Positions 42,571 through 51,994 of a DNA stretch of 64,000 nucleotides are shown here, piece by piece (the stretch's first letter is position 1; every line of letters starts with the position of its first letter). Source of the stretch: Streptomyces spinosus (lineage in GTDB: Bacteria > Actinomycetota > Actinomycetes > Streptomycetales > Streptomycetaceae). Made by a program: the position numbers and the translations under genes. Location of the stretch: positions 124,001 to 188,000 of the forward strand of contig NZ_JAINRC010000005.1 of assembly GCF_020400655.1 (NCBI RefSeq), read 5' to 3'. Below the pieces are notes generated by a model. It did no database searches and was not told the DNA's origin. It saw only the letters and a list, made by a program, of their open reading frames with translations.

Positions 42571-44036
42571 TCGGTGTCGTCGCCCTTGCCGCCGTCGCCT
42601 TCGGCCTCGTCCTTCTCGCCGCCGTCCTTCTTGCGCAGGTCGGGCTTGCCCGCGGAGCCGCCCGCCGCCTCGCCGAGCATCTTGTCCAGCTCGGAGAAGT
42701 CCATCTGCTCGCGGTGGACGAAGCCGTCCGGGTCGTCCAGGTCGGTCGCGGTCGGCAGCATGTCCGGGTGGGCCCACAGGCCGTCCCGGCCGTCGACCCC
42801 GCGCGCGTCCGTGAGCGAGGCCCACAGCCGGGAGGCGTCGCGCAGCCGGCGCGGACGCAGCTCCAGGCCGATCAGCGTGGCGAACGTCTGCTCCGCCGGG
42901 CCACCGGTCGCGCGGCGGCGGCGCAGCGTCTCGCGCAGGGCGTCGGCGGACGACAGGCGCGGCTTCGCCGCGGCGTGGACCACCGCGTCCACCCAGCCCT
43001 CCACGAGCGCCAGGGCGGTCTCCAGACGGGCGAGGGCGGCCTTCTGCTCGGGCGTGTCCTCCGGCTGGAACATGCCCTGCTGGAGCGCGTCCTGCAACTG
43101 CTCCGGGTTCTGCGGGTCGAACTGGCCGACCACGTCCTCCAGCTTGGCCGTGTCGACCTTGATGCCACGGGCGTAACCCTCGACCGCGCCGAACAGGTGC
43201 GAGCGCAGCCACGGCACGTGCGCGAACAGCCGCTGGTGCGCGGCCTCGCGCAGCGCCAGGTACAACCGCACCTCCTCCTGCGGGACGCCCAGGTCCTTGC
43301 CGAACGCCGCCACGTTGGCCGGGAGCAGCGCGGCCTTGCCGGCCGGGCCCAGCGGCAGGCCGATGTCGGTCGAGCCGACGACCTCGCCCGCGAGCACGCC
43401 CACGGCCTGCCCGATCTGGGTGCCGAACATGGCGCCGCCCATCGAGCGCATCATGCCGATCAGCGGGCCCGCCATGGCCTGCATCTCCTCCGGCAGCACG
43501 TCGCCCATGGCCGCGCCCACCCGCTCGGCGACCGGGTCGACCAGCTCCTGCCAGGCGGGCAGGGTCGCCTCGACCCACTCCGCGCGCGACCAGGCCACCG
43601 CCGAGCCGGAGCCCGACGGCAGGGACGTCGCGTCGTCCAGCCACAGGTCGGCCAGGCGGACGGCCTCCTCCACCGCCCTGCGCTCGGACGGGCCGACGCT
43701 CGCGTCCTTCGTGCCGTCCGACGTGCCCTGGGCGACCGTCTGGCGGGCGATCTGCTTGGCCATGTCCCAGTTCACCGGGCCGCCCTCGTACGAGAGCATC
43801 TGGCCGAGCTGCTGGAACGCGGCGCCCAGGTCGGTGGGGTTCAGGGAACCGAACATGGCTGCGAGCGGGTTGTCGGCACCGGGGCCGCCAAAGCCGCCGG
43901 CTCCGGGCAGGCCGCCGAAACCGAACGGATTGGCCGGTCCCTGCCCACCACCGCTCTGCTGGTCCTTCTTCTTGCCCTCGTCGCCGTCTTCCGGCTCCTC
44001 CGGCGGAAGGCCGAAACCGAATGGGGTGTCACTCAC
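42567..44036 (-). CDS. Zincin-like metallopeptidase family protein (DUF2342)
   Basis: A 489-residue protein with a disordered Gly/Phe-rich N-terminus (FGFGGLPGAGGFGG) and an Asp/Glu/Lys-rich tail, around a DUF2342 core (VNWDMAKQIARQ, MRSMGGAMFGTQIGQAVG, LREAAHQRLFAHVPWL, LIGLELRPRRLRDAS). DUF2342 is described as zincin-like; the candidate metal site here is EAAHQRLFAH, not a standard HExxH. It corresponds to the conserved gene near whiB7 in mycobacteria (from memory). GTG start with GAGGA upstream. It is divergent from the SDR gene. Confidence 0.85.
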   Translation of the reverse strand: MSDTPFGFGLPPEEPEDGDEGKKKDQQSGGGQGPANPFGFGGLPGAGGFGGPGADNPLAAMFGSLNPTDLGAAFQQLGQMLSYEGGPVNWDMAKQIARQTVAQGTSDGTKDASVGPSERRAVEEAVRLADLWLDDATSLPSGSGSAVAWSRAEWVEATLPAWQELVDPVAERVGAAMGDVLPEEMQAMAGPLIGMMRSMGGAMFGTQIGQAVGVLAGEVVGSTDIGLPLGPAGKAALLPANVAAFGKDLGVPQEEVRLYLALREAAHQRLFAHVPWLRSHLFGAVEGYARGIKVDTAKLEDVVGQFDPQNPEQLQDALQQGMFQPEDTPEQKAALARLETALALVEGWVDAVVHAAAKPRLSSADALRETLRRRRATGGPAEQTFATLIGLELRPRRLRDASRLWASLTDARGVDGRDGLWAHPDMLPTATDLDDPDGFVHREQMDFSELDKMLGEAAGGSAGKPDLRKKDGGEKDEAEGDGGKGDDTE

Positions 44037-44228
44037 GGGAATCCTCGGCTGGTAAGGCCACCGGTTTCGCTCCGGTGGCGCGGCTGCCCGACAACACCAC
44101 CCAGCGTAGACACCCCGACCCGATCGGGCCTCGGTGCTTCGCCCACGGAACGCCTGCGGCAGGATGGATGCACCTGGTACGTACGCGTCACTCGCGCCCG
44201 TACTGAAGACAACCGCTGGAGACGCCCG

Positions 44229-45392
44229 GTGAGTTCCCCAGACCCTCAGGTTCGCGCAGCGCGAAACCTCTCAGCCCACCCGTCGCCCGACCACCGCCCC
44301 TCGACGACGGCGCTGCGCGCCGGCGAGACGACCGCCGTGCGCGGGCCCGTCGTCGCGGTGACCGGCGCCGCCACCGGGGTCGGCGCCCTGCTCACCGAGC
44401 GACTCGCCGCGTCGCAGGAGATCAGACAGGTCCTCGCCATCGACGAACGGCGAGGCGAGTGCGCCGACGCGCAGTGGCACATCCTCGACGTCCGCGACCC
44501 CGCCATCGCGGACAAGCTGCGGGGCGCCGACGTCGTCGTCCACCTCGCGCTCGACCTCGACCTGGAGACCGACCCGGCGGCACGCACCGCTTACAACGTC
44601 CGGGGGACACAGACCGTCCTGACCGCCGCCGCGGCGGCCGGCGTGCACCGGGTGGTGCTGTGCACCTCCGCGATGGTCTACGGCGCGCTGCCCGACAACG
44701 AACTGCCGCTGTCGGAGGACGCCGAGCTGCGCGCCACCGCCGAGGCGACCGGCGTCGGGGACCTGCTGGAAATCGAGCGCCTGGCGCGGCGCGCCCCCCG
44801 CGCGCACCCGGGCCTGAACGTCACCGTGGTGCGGCCGGCCGTCCTGGTCGGCGGCACGGACACCGCCCTGACCAGGTACTTCGAGTCGCCGCGGCTGCTG
44901 GTCGTGGCCGGGTCGCGGCCCGCGTGGCAGTTCTGCCACGTCGAGGACCTGTGCAGTGCCCTGGAGTACGCCGTGCTGGAGAAGGTCGACGGGGAACTGG
45001 CCGTCGGCTGCGACGGATGGCTGGAGCAGGAGGAGGTCGAGGAGCTGAGCGGCATCCGGCGGATGGAGCTGCCCTCCACGGTCGCGCTCGGCGCGGCGGC
45101 CCGGCTGCACCGGATCGGGCTCACCCCGTCCCCGGCGGGCGACCTCGCGTACACGATGTACCCCTGGGTGGTCAGCGGCAGCCGGCTGCACGATTCCGGG
45201 TGGCGGCCGAAGTGGACCAACGAGGAGGTCCTCGCCGCGCTGCTGGAGGAGGTGTCCGGCCGGCACACGGTGGCCGGGCGACGGCTGGGCCGCAAGGACG
45301 CGACGGCCGCCGGTGCGGCGGGGGCGACGGTCGCCCTGCTGGGCGCGGCAGCCGTCGTACGGCGTGCCCGGAAGGCCCGGCGACGCGTCTGA
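44229..45392 (+). CDS. NAD(P)-dependent SDR/epimerase-like protein
   Basis: A 387-residue extended SDR. The nucleotide-binding turn is VAVTGAATGVGALL, followed by HILDVRDPAIADKLRGADVVVHLA. The usual active-site YxxxK is not visible; the corresponding region reads CTSAMVYGALPDNELPL, so catalysis may be altered. A hydrophobic C-terminal segment (AAGAAGATVALLGAAAVV) with an Arg/Lys tail suggests membrane anchoring. Start GTG with a modest GGAG. Substrate unknown. Confidence 0.82.
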   Translation: MSSPDPQVRAARNLSAHPSPDHRPSTTALRAGETTAVRGPVVAVTGAATGVGALLTERLAASQEIRQVLAIDERRGECADAQWHILDVRDPAIADKLRGADVVVHLALDLDLETDPAARTAYNVRGTQTVLTAAAAAGVHRVVLCTSAMVYGALPDNELPLSEDAELRATAEATGVGDLLEIERLARRAPRAHPGLNVTVVRPAVLVGGTDTALTRYFESPRLLVVAGSRPAWQFCHVEDLCSALEYAVLEKVDGELAVGCDGWLEQEEVEELSGIRRMELPSTVALGAAARLHRIGLTPSPAGDLAYTMYPWVVSGSRLHDSGWRPKWTNEEVLAALLEEVSGRHTVAGRRLGRKDATAAGAAGATVALLGAAAVVRRARKARRRV

Positions 45393-45507
45393 CGTGCGGG
45401 GAGCGGCCGATGCGGAAGCCCCGCTGTAGGAGCCTCCAAGCGGCCCGCGCGCGTGCCTGCGGAAACTCGTATTCCGCGTTGTCACCCCCGTGGGGCACGA
45501 TGGGGGC

Positions 45508-45969
45508 ATGGCGCTTACGAACGATCACCCCGGTGAGCAGGCCGCTCAGGACCCCATCAAGCTGATCGGCATCCGGGAGACCCCGCTCTCCGTGGACGAG
45601 GTGTTCCAGGCCGTCGGGGACGACGCGGCCGGGGGTGTCGCGCTGTTCGTGGGGACCGTGCGGAACCACGACGGGGGTGCCGACGTGGACGCGCTCGGGT
45701 ACTCCTGCCACCCGAGCGCCGAGGCCGAGATGCGGCGGGTCGCCGAGAAGGTCGTCGCGGACCACCCCGTGCGCGCGCTGGCCGCCGTCCACCGGGTGGG
45801 GGACCTGCGGATCGGGGACCTCGCCGTCGTCGTCGCCGTGGCCTGCCCGCACCGCGCGGAGGCCTTCGACGCCTGCCGCAAGCTGATCGACGACCTCAAG
45901 CACGAGGTGCCCATCTGGAAGCACCAGAAGTTCTCGGACGGCACGGAGGAGTGGGTGGGCGCCTGCTGA
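45508..45969 (+). CDS. moaE: Molybdopterin synthase catalytic subunit MoaE
   Basis: A 153-residue MoaE. Conserved features: ALFVGTVRNHDGG, LGYSCHPSAEAEM, VHRVGDLRIGDLAVVVAV and the catalytic Lys region EVPIWKHQKFSDGTEEWVG. With thiocarboxylated MoaD it converts cyclic pyranopterin monophosphate to molybdopterin. MoaD is not encoded next to it; moeZ, which charges MoaD, lies earlier in this window under sigma-R control. It probably stands alone. Confidence 0.92.
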   Translation: MALTNDHPGEQAAQDPIKLIGIRETPLSVDEVFQAVGDDAAGGVALFVGTVRNHDGGADVDALGYSCHPSAEAEMRRVAEKVVADHPVRALAAVHRVGDLRIGDLAVVVAVACPHRAEAFDACRKLIDDLKHEVPIWKHQKFSDGTEEWVGAC

Positions 45970-46676
45970 CCCCACCGACCGCCACCTGATCCCGGTCGGG
46001 GGAGCCGGCGTGTTCCGACCGGAACCCGCCCGCGCCGGACGGACCGCCCGGTCAGCGCGCCGGGCCACCGAGACCGGATGGCAGCCTCCCGGGTCGGGCG
46101 GGCGTATGCGCTCTCGCGCCCTGGTCGCCCGCGGACTTCCGGTCCGGTCCTCAGGTGGTCTTGGCGTGATTCCCGCTGACCCGGCCGGGGATCACCGGTG
46201 CCCTACGGCCGCCCGCGTGTCCGGGCCGGCGCCTGCTGACTCCCGGCCCGTCGCCGGCTCGTCCCGGCGTGGCCGCCTGCCGGAGACCCGAGCCCTCTGC
46301 CGCCGGACGGCCGCGCGCCGATCCGCGCCCGGCGGCCGCTGCCCCCGCCCGGCGCCCTTCGACGCCCCTGTTCGGGCCCGGCGCCGCTGGTCCGCCGGCC
46401 CTGGCCATCCACCCGGCGGGTCCAGCCCCACCCCGAGTCCGGCGCCCGCCGACGCCGGCCCCACCCCCTCTCCAGAGCGGCGCCCGCCCCCCGGACCGCC
46501 GCTTTCGTCCCCCGCCGCTGATCCGTCTGGGCTTTCGGCGTCCCCCGAAGGCGTCACACGCGGCACACGGTTTCCCCCGGTTGCGTAACCGGGACCCTAG
46601 CGTGAGCGTTGTCCGTGCAGACCGTTAATCTGCTGATCAGTCATTTGCGGACGCTCGTGGCGTATGGGAGGTCGGC
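45970..46676. other. 707-bp stretch without a convincing gene
   Basis: Open frames exist on both strands (for example 46010-46588 plus and 46192-46566 minus), but all encode Arg/Pro/Gly/Ala-rich sequence with no domain. The DNA is very GC-rich with many local inverted repeats and could be a decayed gene. Only the last 70 bp, ahead of the small membrane protein, look like a normal promoter region. Confidence 0.5.
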
Positions 46677-46850
46677 ATGGGGGTGCTCGTCTGGTTGCTG
46701 ATCCCGCTTCTGGCCGCGATCGGCGGCGGGCTGTGGGGTACCTGGGCCAATCGGACCCGCAAGACGCGGAGCGACGGCCCTGAGCTGGACGGATACGCCC
46801 GGTTCCGCGAGGCCATGGAGAAGTCCCACACGGGTGCGCGCGGCGCCTGA
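46677..46850 (+). CDS. Small single-pass membrane protein (57 aa)
   Basis: The peptide MGVLVWLLIPLLAAIGGGLW is a membrane helix. It is followed by a positively charged turn (ANRTRKTRS) and a soluble tail with YARFREAMEKSH. The ATG has GGGAGG 7 nt upstream, a strong ribosome binding site. The sequence is well formed for a conserved actinobacterial small membrane protein placed just upstream of the PDZ protease gene. Topology would be N-out, C-in. Function unknown. Confidence 0.75.
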   Translation: MGVLVWLLIPLLAAIGGGLWGTWANRTRKTRSDGPELDGYARFREAMEKSHTGARGA

Positions 46851-46900
46851 CGGGGGTGCCCTGACAGTGCGCTGACAGAGGCGTCCCGTACTGTCGTGGC

Positions 46901-47998
46901 ATGCCACGCCGCACCGCGACGATGCTCGCCTCGACCCTGATGCTGATCGCGCTCCTGTGCGCGGGAGTCCTCATCCCCGTGCCGTATGCGGAGATGTCTC
47001 CCGGCCCGACCGTGAACACGCTCGGCGAGCACGACGGCGAGCCGGTGCTGCAGATCTCAGGACACAAGACGTATCCGACGGACGGCCATCTGAACATGAC
47101 CACCGTCCGGGTCACCGGCGCCGACTACCGGATGAACCTCGTCGAGGCCGTCTACGGCTGGCTCGCCCACGACAGCAAGATCGTCCCGCACGACACGCTG
47201 TACCCGGACGGCAAGACGGAGGAGCAGTCCTCCCAGGAGAACGCCGAGGAGTTCAGCCAGTCCCAGGAGAGCGCCAAGGTCGCCGCCCTGAAGGAACTGG
47301 GCGTCCCGGTGAAGTCCTGGGTGATCGTCTCCACGGTCGTCAAGGGCTCCCCGGCCGAGGGCAGGCTGCACGCCGGTGACGTGATCAAGGCCGTCGACGG
47401 GACGGCGGTCAAGCAGCCGTCCGACGTCGCCGAGTTCGTCACCAAGCACAAGCCGGGGCAGAAGGTCGTCTTCACCGTCGTGCCCGCCAAGGAGCAGGCC
47501 GCCGCCGAGAAGGCGCACCGGACGGCGACCAGGACGCAGGACGTCACCATCACGACGACGACCTCCCACGACACCGGGGCCGAGCGGGCCGTCGTCGGCA
47601 TCTCCGCCGGAACCGACCACACCTTCCCGTTCACCATCGACATCAAGCTCGCCGACGTCGGCGGGCCCAGCGCCGGCCTGATGTTCGCCCTCGGCATCTA
47701 CGACAAGCTCACCCCGGGCAGCCTCACCGGCGGGAAGTTCGTCGCCGGCACCGGCACCATCGACGACGACGGCACGGTCGGCCCGATCGGCGGCGTCGAG
47801 ATGAAGACCGTCGGCGCGCGCGACCGCGGCGCCCAGTACTTCCTGACCCCCGCCGACAACTGCGCGGCCGCCGCCAAGGACACCCCGGGCGGCCTCACCC
47901 TGGTCAAGGTCAAGAACATCGGCGACGCCCTCGGCGCCCTGAAGGACATCCGCAGCGGCGACACCGCCGCACTGCCGAAGTGCACCACCAAGGGCTGA
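46901..47998 (+). CDS. PDZ and Lon-like (S16) protease, YlbL family
   Basis: A 365-residue membrane-anchored protease. One N-terminal signal anchor (MLASTLMLIALLCAGVLIPV) is followed by a PDZ domain (about 130-205; VVKGSPAEGRLHAGDVIKAVDG) and a Lon-type proteolytic domain with Ser257 in GGPSAGLMFALG and Lys302 in GGVEMKTVGA, the S16 dyad. The active site would be extracytoplasmic. Known as YlbL in Bacillus and as Rv3194c in mycobacteria, in the same neighbourhood. TACTGT ends 6 nt before the ATG, so a leaderless message is likely. Confidence 0.92.
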   Translation: MPRRTATMLASTLMLIALLCAGVLIPVPYAEMSPGPTVNTLGEHDGEPVLQISGHKTYPTDGHLNMTTVRVTGADYRMNLVEAVYGWLAHDSKIVPHDTLYPDGKTEEQSSQENAEEFSQSQESAKVAALKELGVPVKSWVIVSTVVKGSPAEGRLHAGDVIKAVDGTAVKQPSDVAEFVTKHKPGQKVVFTVVPAKEQAAAEKAHRTATRTQDVTITTTTSHDTGAERAVVGISAGTDHTFPFTIDIKLADVGGPSAGLMFALGIYDKLTPGSLTGGKFVAGTGTIDDDGTVGPIGGVEMKTVGARDRGAQYFLTPADNCAAAAKDTPGGLTLVKVKNIGDALGALKDIRSGDTAALPKCTTKG

Positions 47999-48073
47999 AC
48001 GGGCCGTGACACGGCCGGGGGCGCTCCCCGGGCACCAGGAGCGCCCCCGCCGCCGTACGCCCGAGGGGGCGGG

Positions 48074-48616
48074 TCAGTCCGCGAACGTCGCCACCAGGGC
48101 GTCCGCCAGGCCCGGCACCAGGTCGGGGCCGGTCAGGACCTCCGTCGGGGAGTCCTTCTCCCGCAGCCGCAGCGCCGACTCCCGGCTGCCGTCGCGCAGC
48201 ACGGCCACCGTCATCCGCACCTCCTGGCGCTCGGGATGCTCGGCCACCCACCGGGCCAGCCCGGCCTCGTCCAGACCGGAGGGGACCTGGGCCTCGGCGG
48301 ACGGCGGCAGCATCAGACGCTCCACGGCGAGCGCGCAGCCGGCCACCGCGTCGGGCCAGGCGATGGTGCCGAGGAACTCGTCGAGGGGCTTGCCGGACGG
48401 GAGCTCGTCCTGCTCGATCGGGGTGAGACCGGCGGTCTCGGACTCGTCCTCCAGGCCCAGCTGGGCCGCGAGCGAAGGTTCCTGAGCCCGCAGCCGTGCG
48501 GTGTCTACGAGGGCGAAGAGGCGAGCGGGCTGGTCCCAGCCGAGGCCGGAGACGTACTCGTCGATCTCGAGTACGGCCCGGGTGAGCGGGCTCGCTGCCA
48601 TGGGAGTGTTGGACAT
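48074..48616 (-). CDS. PPA1309 family protein
   Basis: A 180-residue soluble actinobacterial protein. Recognisable stretches are LTRAVLEIDEYVSGLGWDQPARLFALV, TIAWPDAVAGCALAVERLMLP and EVRMTVAVLRDGSRESALR. The family is conserved beside the YlbL-type protease and UPF0182 genes, but has no assigned function. It is transcribed divergently from the UPF0182 gene. Confidence 0.82.
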   Translation of the reverse strand: MSNTPMAASPLTRAVLEIDEYVSGLGWDQPARLFALVDTARLRAQEPSLAAQLGLEDESETAGLTPIEQDELPSGKPLDEFLGTIAWPDAVAGCALAVERLMLPPSAEAQVPSGLDEAGLARWVAEHPERQEVRMTVAVLRDGSRESALRLREKDSPTEVLTGPDLVPGLADALVATFAD

Positions 48617-48768
48617 GGTCACAATCCTGCCTCGTTCCCGGCCGGAATCGGGAACCGAGTAAACCGTGAGTAAGTTGCATAGGTGTGGGCCCGCGATCAC
48701 GGGGGGCCACGGCGGGCCCGCGAACCCGAGGGTCTGACGGATCGACAGCGAACTTCGAGGTGCGCACC

Positions 48769-51672
48769 TTGGCTTTCCAGATGCCGGACCGCGGCGGAGG
48801 CCCGACGGGGCCACGGATCAGAGCGGGCCGCCCGTCCCGGAGGGTCCGAGCCCTGCTCGTGACACTGGGCGTCCTTGCCGTCCTCGGCATGGCGTTCACG
48901 ATGTTCGCGGGCTTCTGGACGGACTGGCTGTGGTACCGGTCGGTGCACTACTCGTCCGTGTTCACCACCACCCTGTCGACCAAGGTCGGGCTCTTCTTCG
49001 TCTTCGGCCTGCTGATGGCGGCCGCGGTCGGCCTCAACATCTGGCTCGCGCACCGGCTGCGGCCCCCGCTCAGCGCCATGTCCATGGAGCAGCAGAGCCT
49101 CGACCGCTACCGCATGGCCATCGCGCCGTACAAGAAGTGGCTGCTGCTCGCCGTCACCGCCCTGGTCGGGCTGATCGCGGGCGCCTCCGCGTCGAGCCAG
49201 TGGCGGACCTGGCTGATGTGGGTGAACGGCGTGCCCTTCCACCAGAAGGACCCGCAGTTCCACCTGGACGTCTCCTTCTACGCCTTCGACCTGCCCTGGT
49301 ACCGGTTCCTGCTGGGCTTCGGCTTCGCCGCCGCCATCCTGTGCCTGATCGCCGCGGCGCTCACGCACTACCTGTACGGCGGCCTGCGGGTCACCAGCCC
49401 GGGCGCGCGTGCCACCGCCGCCGCGACCGGGCACCTGTCGGTGCTGCTCGGCATCTTCGTCGCCCTCAAGGCGGTCGCCTACTGGCTCGACCGGTACGGC
49501 CTCGCCGTCAAGTCCAGCGACTTCAAGGCGACCGGCAACTGGACCGGCCTGCGCTACGTCGACGCCAACGCCTACCTGCCGGCCAAGACGATCCTGTTCT
49601 GCATCGCCGTCATCTGCGCGCTGCTGTTCTTCGCCACCCTGTGGCGGCGCACGTGGCAGCTGCCCGTCATCGGCTTCGGCCTGATGGTGCTCTCGGCGAT
49701 CCTGATCGGCGGCCTCTACCCGGCCATCGTGCAGAAGTTCCAGGTCCAGCCGAACGAGCAGGCCAAGGAGGCGCCGTACGTCCAGAAGAACCTGAAGGCG
49801 ACCCGCGAGGCGTACGGCATCGACCAGGCCAAGGTCACCGAGTACCCGGGCAAGTCCACGTCCCAGGACAAGACGAGGCTGCGCGACCAGGTCGACGCCA
49901 CGGCCAGCATCCGCATCATGGACCCGAACGTCGTCTCGCCGACGTTCCAGCAGCTCCAGCAGATCAAGGCCTACTACGGGTTCCCGACCAACCTCGACGT
50001 CGACCGCTACCCCAAGGACGGCAAGGAGCAGGACACCGTCATCGGCCTGCGCGAACTGAACCTGGACGGCATCCCGAAGAACAACTGGATCAACGACCAC
50101 TTCCGCTACACGCACGGCTTCGGCGTGGTGGCCGCCAAGGGCACCGAGGCCGACTCCGAGGGCCGGCCCGTCTTCACTGAGAAGAACCTGCCGTCCCAGG
50201 GCGACCTCGGGACGTACGAACAGCGGATCTACTACGGCGAGAAGACCACCACGTACTCGATCGTCGGAGGCCCCCAGAAGGAGGTCGACTACTCCGACAA
50301 CGAGCGTGAGATGACCACCAGCTACCAGGGCGGGAGCGGCGTCAACCTCGACAACCCGGTCAACCGGGCCGCGTACGCGGTGGCGTTCAACGAGCCGCAG
50401 ATCCTCTACTCGGGCGCGATCGGCAAGGGCTCCAGGATCCTGTACAACCGCACCCCCAAGGAGCGCGTGGAGGCGGTCGCCCCCTGGCTGACCATCGACG
50501 GCGACGCGTACCCGGCGGTCGTGAACCACCGCATCCAGTGGATCGTCGACGCCTACACGACGTCGAACGGCTACCCGTACTCCTCCCGTACGACCCTCGG
50601 CGACACGACGGCCGACTCGCTGACCGCGACGAACAACTCGCGCGCGGTGGTGGCCCAGCAGAACCAGGTCAACTACATCCGCAACTCGGTGAAGGCGACC
50701 GTCGACGCGTACACCGGCGAGGTCAAGCTGTACCAGTGGGACACCCGGGACCCGGTGCTGAAGACCTGGATGAAGGCGTTCCCCGACACCGTGGAGCCGC
50801 GCGGCGCGATCTCCCCGGAGCTGATGGACCACCTGCGCTATCCGCAGGACCTGTTCAAGGTGCAGCGTGAGCTGCTCACCCGCTACCACGTGACGGACGC
50901 GCAGACCTTCCTGACCGGCAGCGAGGTGTGGCAGGTCCCGGACGACCCGACGAACAACTCCGGCAGCGCGGTGCCGCCGTACTACCTGAGCATGAAGATG
51001 CCGGGCCAGAGCGAGCAGGCGTTCTCGCTGACGACGACGTTCACGCCCAACGGACGGGACAACCTCAGCGCCTTCATGGCCGTCGACTCCGACCCGCGCA
51101 CCAGCGACTACGGCAGGATCAGAGTCCTGAAGCTGCCGACGAACACGACCGTCGACGGCCCCAAACAGGTCCAGAGCCAGTTCAACTCCGAATCGGACAT
51201 CGCGGAGACCATCAGCCTCCTCAGCCGCGGGCACTCGAAGGTGGAGTACGGCAATCTGCTGACCGTGCCGCTGGACGGCGGCCTGCTGTACGCGGAGCCG
51301 GTCTACGTCCGCGGCGGCTCGCTCAAGTACCCGTTGCTGAGGAAGGTCCTGGTCACCTACGAGGGCAGGACCGCCTTCAAGAACACCCTGGACGAGGCCC
51401 TCGACGAGGTGTTCGGGGTGAAGAGTTCGACCAGACCGCCGCAGACCGGCACCACGACTCCGCCCGGCACCGGCAACCCGACGGTCAAGCAGGCGCTGGA
51501 GGACGCGCAGAAGGCCTTCGACGCCGGGCAGCAGGCGCTGAAGAACGGGCCGGACTGGGACGCGTACGCCAAGGCGCAGAAGGACCTCCAGGACGCGCTG
51601 AAGCGGGCGGAGGACGCCCAGTCCAAGACGGGTGGCAGCGGCGGCAAGAACGGCGACAAGAGCCGGAGTTGA
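48769..51672 (+). CDS. UPF0182 family large membrane protein
   Basis: A 967-residue protein with about seven membrane helices in the first 350 residues (first helix [21 protein letters not shown]), then a large extracytoplasmic domain and a Pro/Gly/Thr linker leading to a short helical, charged C-terminus (about 900-967). It matches UPF0182 throughout ([50 protein letters not shown]). I chose TTG, with CGAGG 8 nt before it; an ATG four codons later has no ribosome binding site. Function unknown. Mycobacteria have it next to the PDZ protease. Confidence 0.9.
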   Translation: MAFQMPDRGGGPTGPRIRAGRPSRRVRALLVTLGVLAVLGMAFTMFAGFWTDWLWYRSVHYSSVFTTTLSTKVGLFFVFGLLMAAAVGLNIWLAHRLRPPLSAMSMEQQSLDRYRMAIAPYKKWLLLAVTALVGLIAGASASSQWRTWLMWVNGVPFHQKDPQFHLDVSFYAFDLPWYRFLLGFGFAAAILCLIAAALTHYLYGGLRVTSPGARATAAATGHLSVLLGIFVALKAVAYWLDRYGLAVKSSDFKATGNWTGLRYVDANAYLPAKTILFCIAVICALLFFATLWRRTWQLPVIGFGLMVLSAILIGGLYPAIVQKFQVQPNEQAKEAPYVQKNLKATREAYGIDQAKVTEYPGKSTSQDKTRLRDQVDATASIRIMDPNVVSPTFQQLQQIKAYYGFPTNLDVDRYPKDGKEQDTVIGLRELNLDGIPKNNWINDHFRYTHGFGVVAAKGTEADSEGRPVFTEKNLPSQGDLGTYEQRIYYGEKTTTYSIVGGPQKEVDYSDNEREMTTSYQGGSGVNLDNPVNRAAYAVAFNEPQILYSGAIGKGSRILYNRTPKERVEAVAPWLTIDGDAYPAVVNHRIQWIVDAYTTSNGYPYSSRTTLGDTTADSLTATNNSRAVVAQQNQVNYIRNSVKATVDAYTGEVKLYQWDTRDPVLKTWMKAFPDTVEPRGAISPELMDHLRYPQDLFKVQRELLTRYHVTDAQTFLTGSEVWQVPDDPTNNSGSAVPPYYLSMKMPGQSEQAFSLTTTFTPNGRDNLSAFMAVDSDPRTSDYGRIRVLKLPTNTTVDGPKQVQSQFNSESDIAETISLLSRGHSKVEYGNLLTVPLDGGLLYAEPVYVRGGSLKYPLLRKVLVTYEGRTAFKNTLDEALDEVFGVKSSTRPPQTGTTTPPGTGNPTVKQALEDAQKAFDAGQQALKNGPDWDAYAKAQKDLQDALKRAEDAQSKTGGSGGKNGDKSRS

Positions 51673-51713
51673 TCAAGACCCCCTCGCGCCGTGGTACGGT
51701 TGACACACAACGG

Positions 51714-51787
51714 CGCGGGGTGGAGCAGCTCGGTAGCTCGCTGGGCTCATAACCCAGAGGTCGCAGGTTCAAATCCTGTCCCCGCTA
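51714..51787 (+). tRNA. Initiator tRNA-fMet(CAT), copy 1
   Basis: A full cloverleaf of 74 nt without encoded CCA. The anticodon loop is CTCATAA on a stem with three consecutive G:C pairs (GGG/CCC), and position 1 is C with no pair at 72; both are initiator hallmarks. The T loop is TTCAAAT. It is identical to the copy at 53875-53948. Confidence 0.97.
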
Positions 51788-51795
51788 CTGAAGTC

Positions 51796-51829
51796 GAAGG
51801 CCCGGATCCAGAAACGGATCCGGGCCTTC
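51796..51829 (+). terminator. Terminator hairpin after tRNA-fMet copy 1
   Basis: GAAGGCCCGGATCC and its exact complement form a 14-bp stem with a 6-nt loop, starting 9 nt after the tRNA. Confidence 0.8.
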
Positions 51830-51994
51830 GTGGTGTGCGAACTCATGTGCTGAGGGAAGGGACCGGCCGCGCCGCCGTGGGGAGTTGGGCGATATGTGTT
51901 TGACTTGTCTCTCTGTGGGCATGTCGACAAAACGCTCAAGTGACCTCACGGGCTGCGGTATACCGGGTGTACCCAGGTTGCAGGTGGTGCGACG

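Noticed and set aside
46010..46588. 192-codon ORF in the gap after moaE
   Set aside because: It has no ribosome binding site, is Pro/Arg/Ser-rich throughout and has no recognised motif. The opposite strand is equally open.
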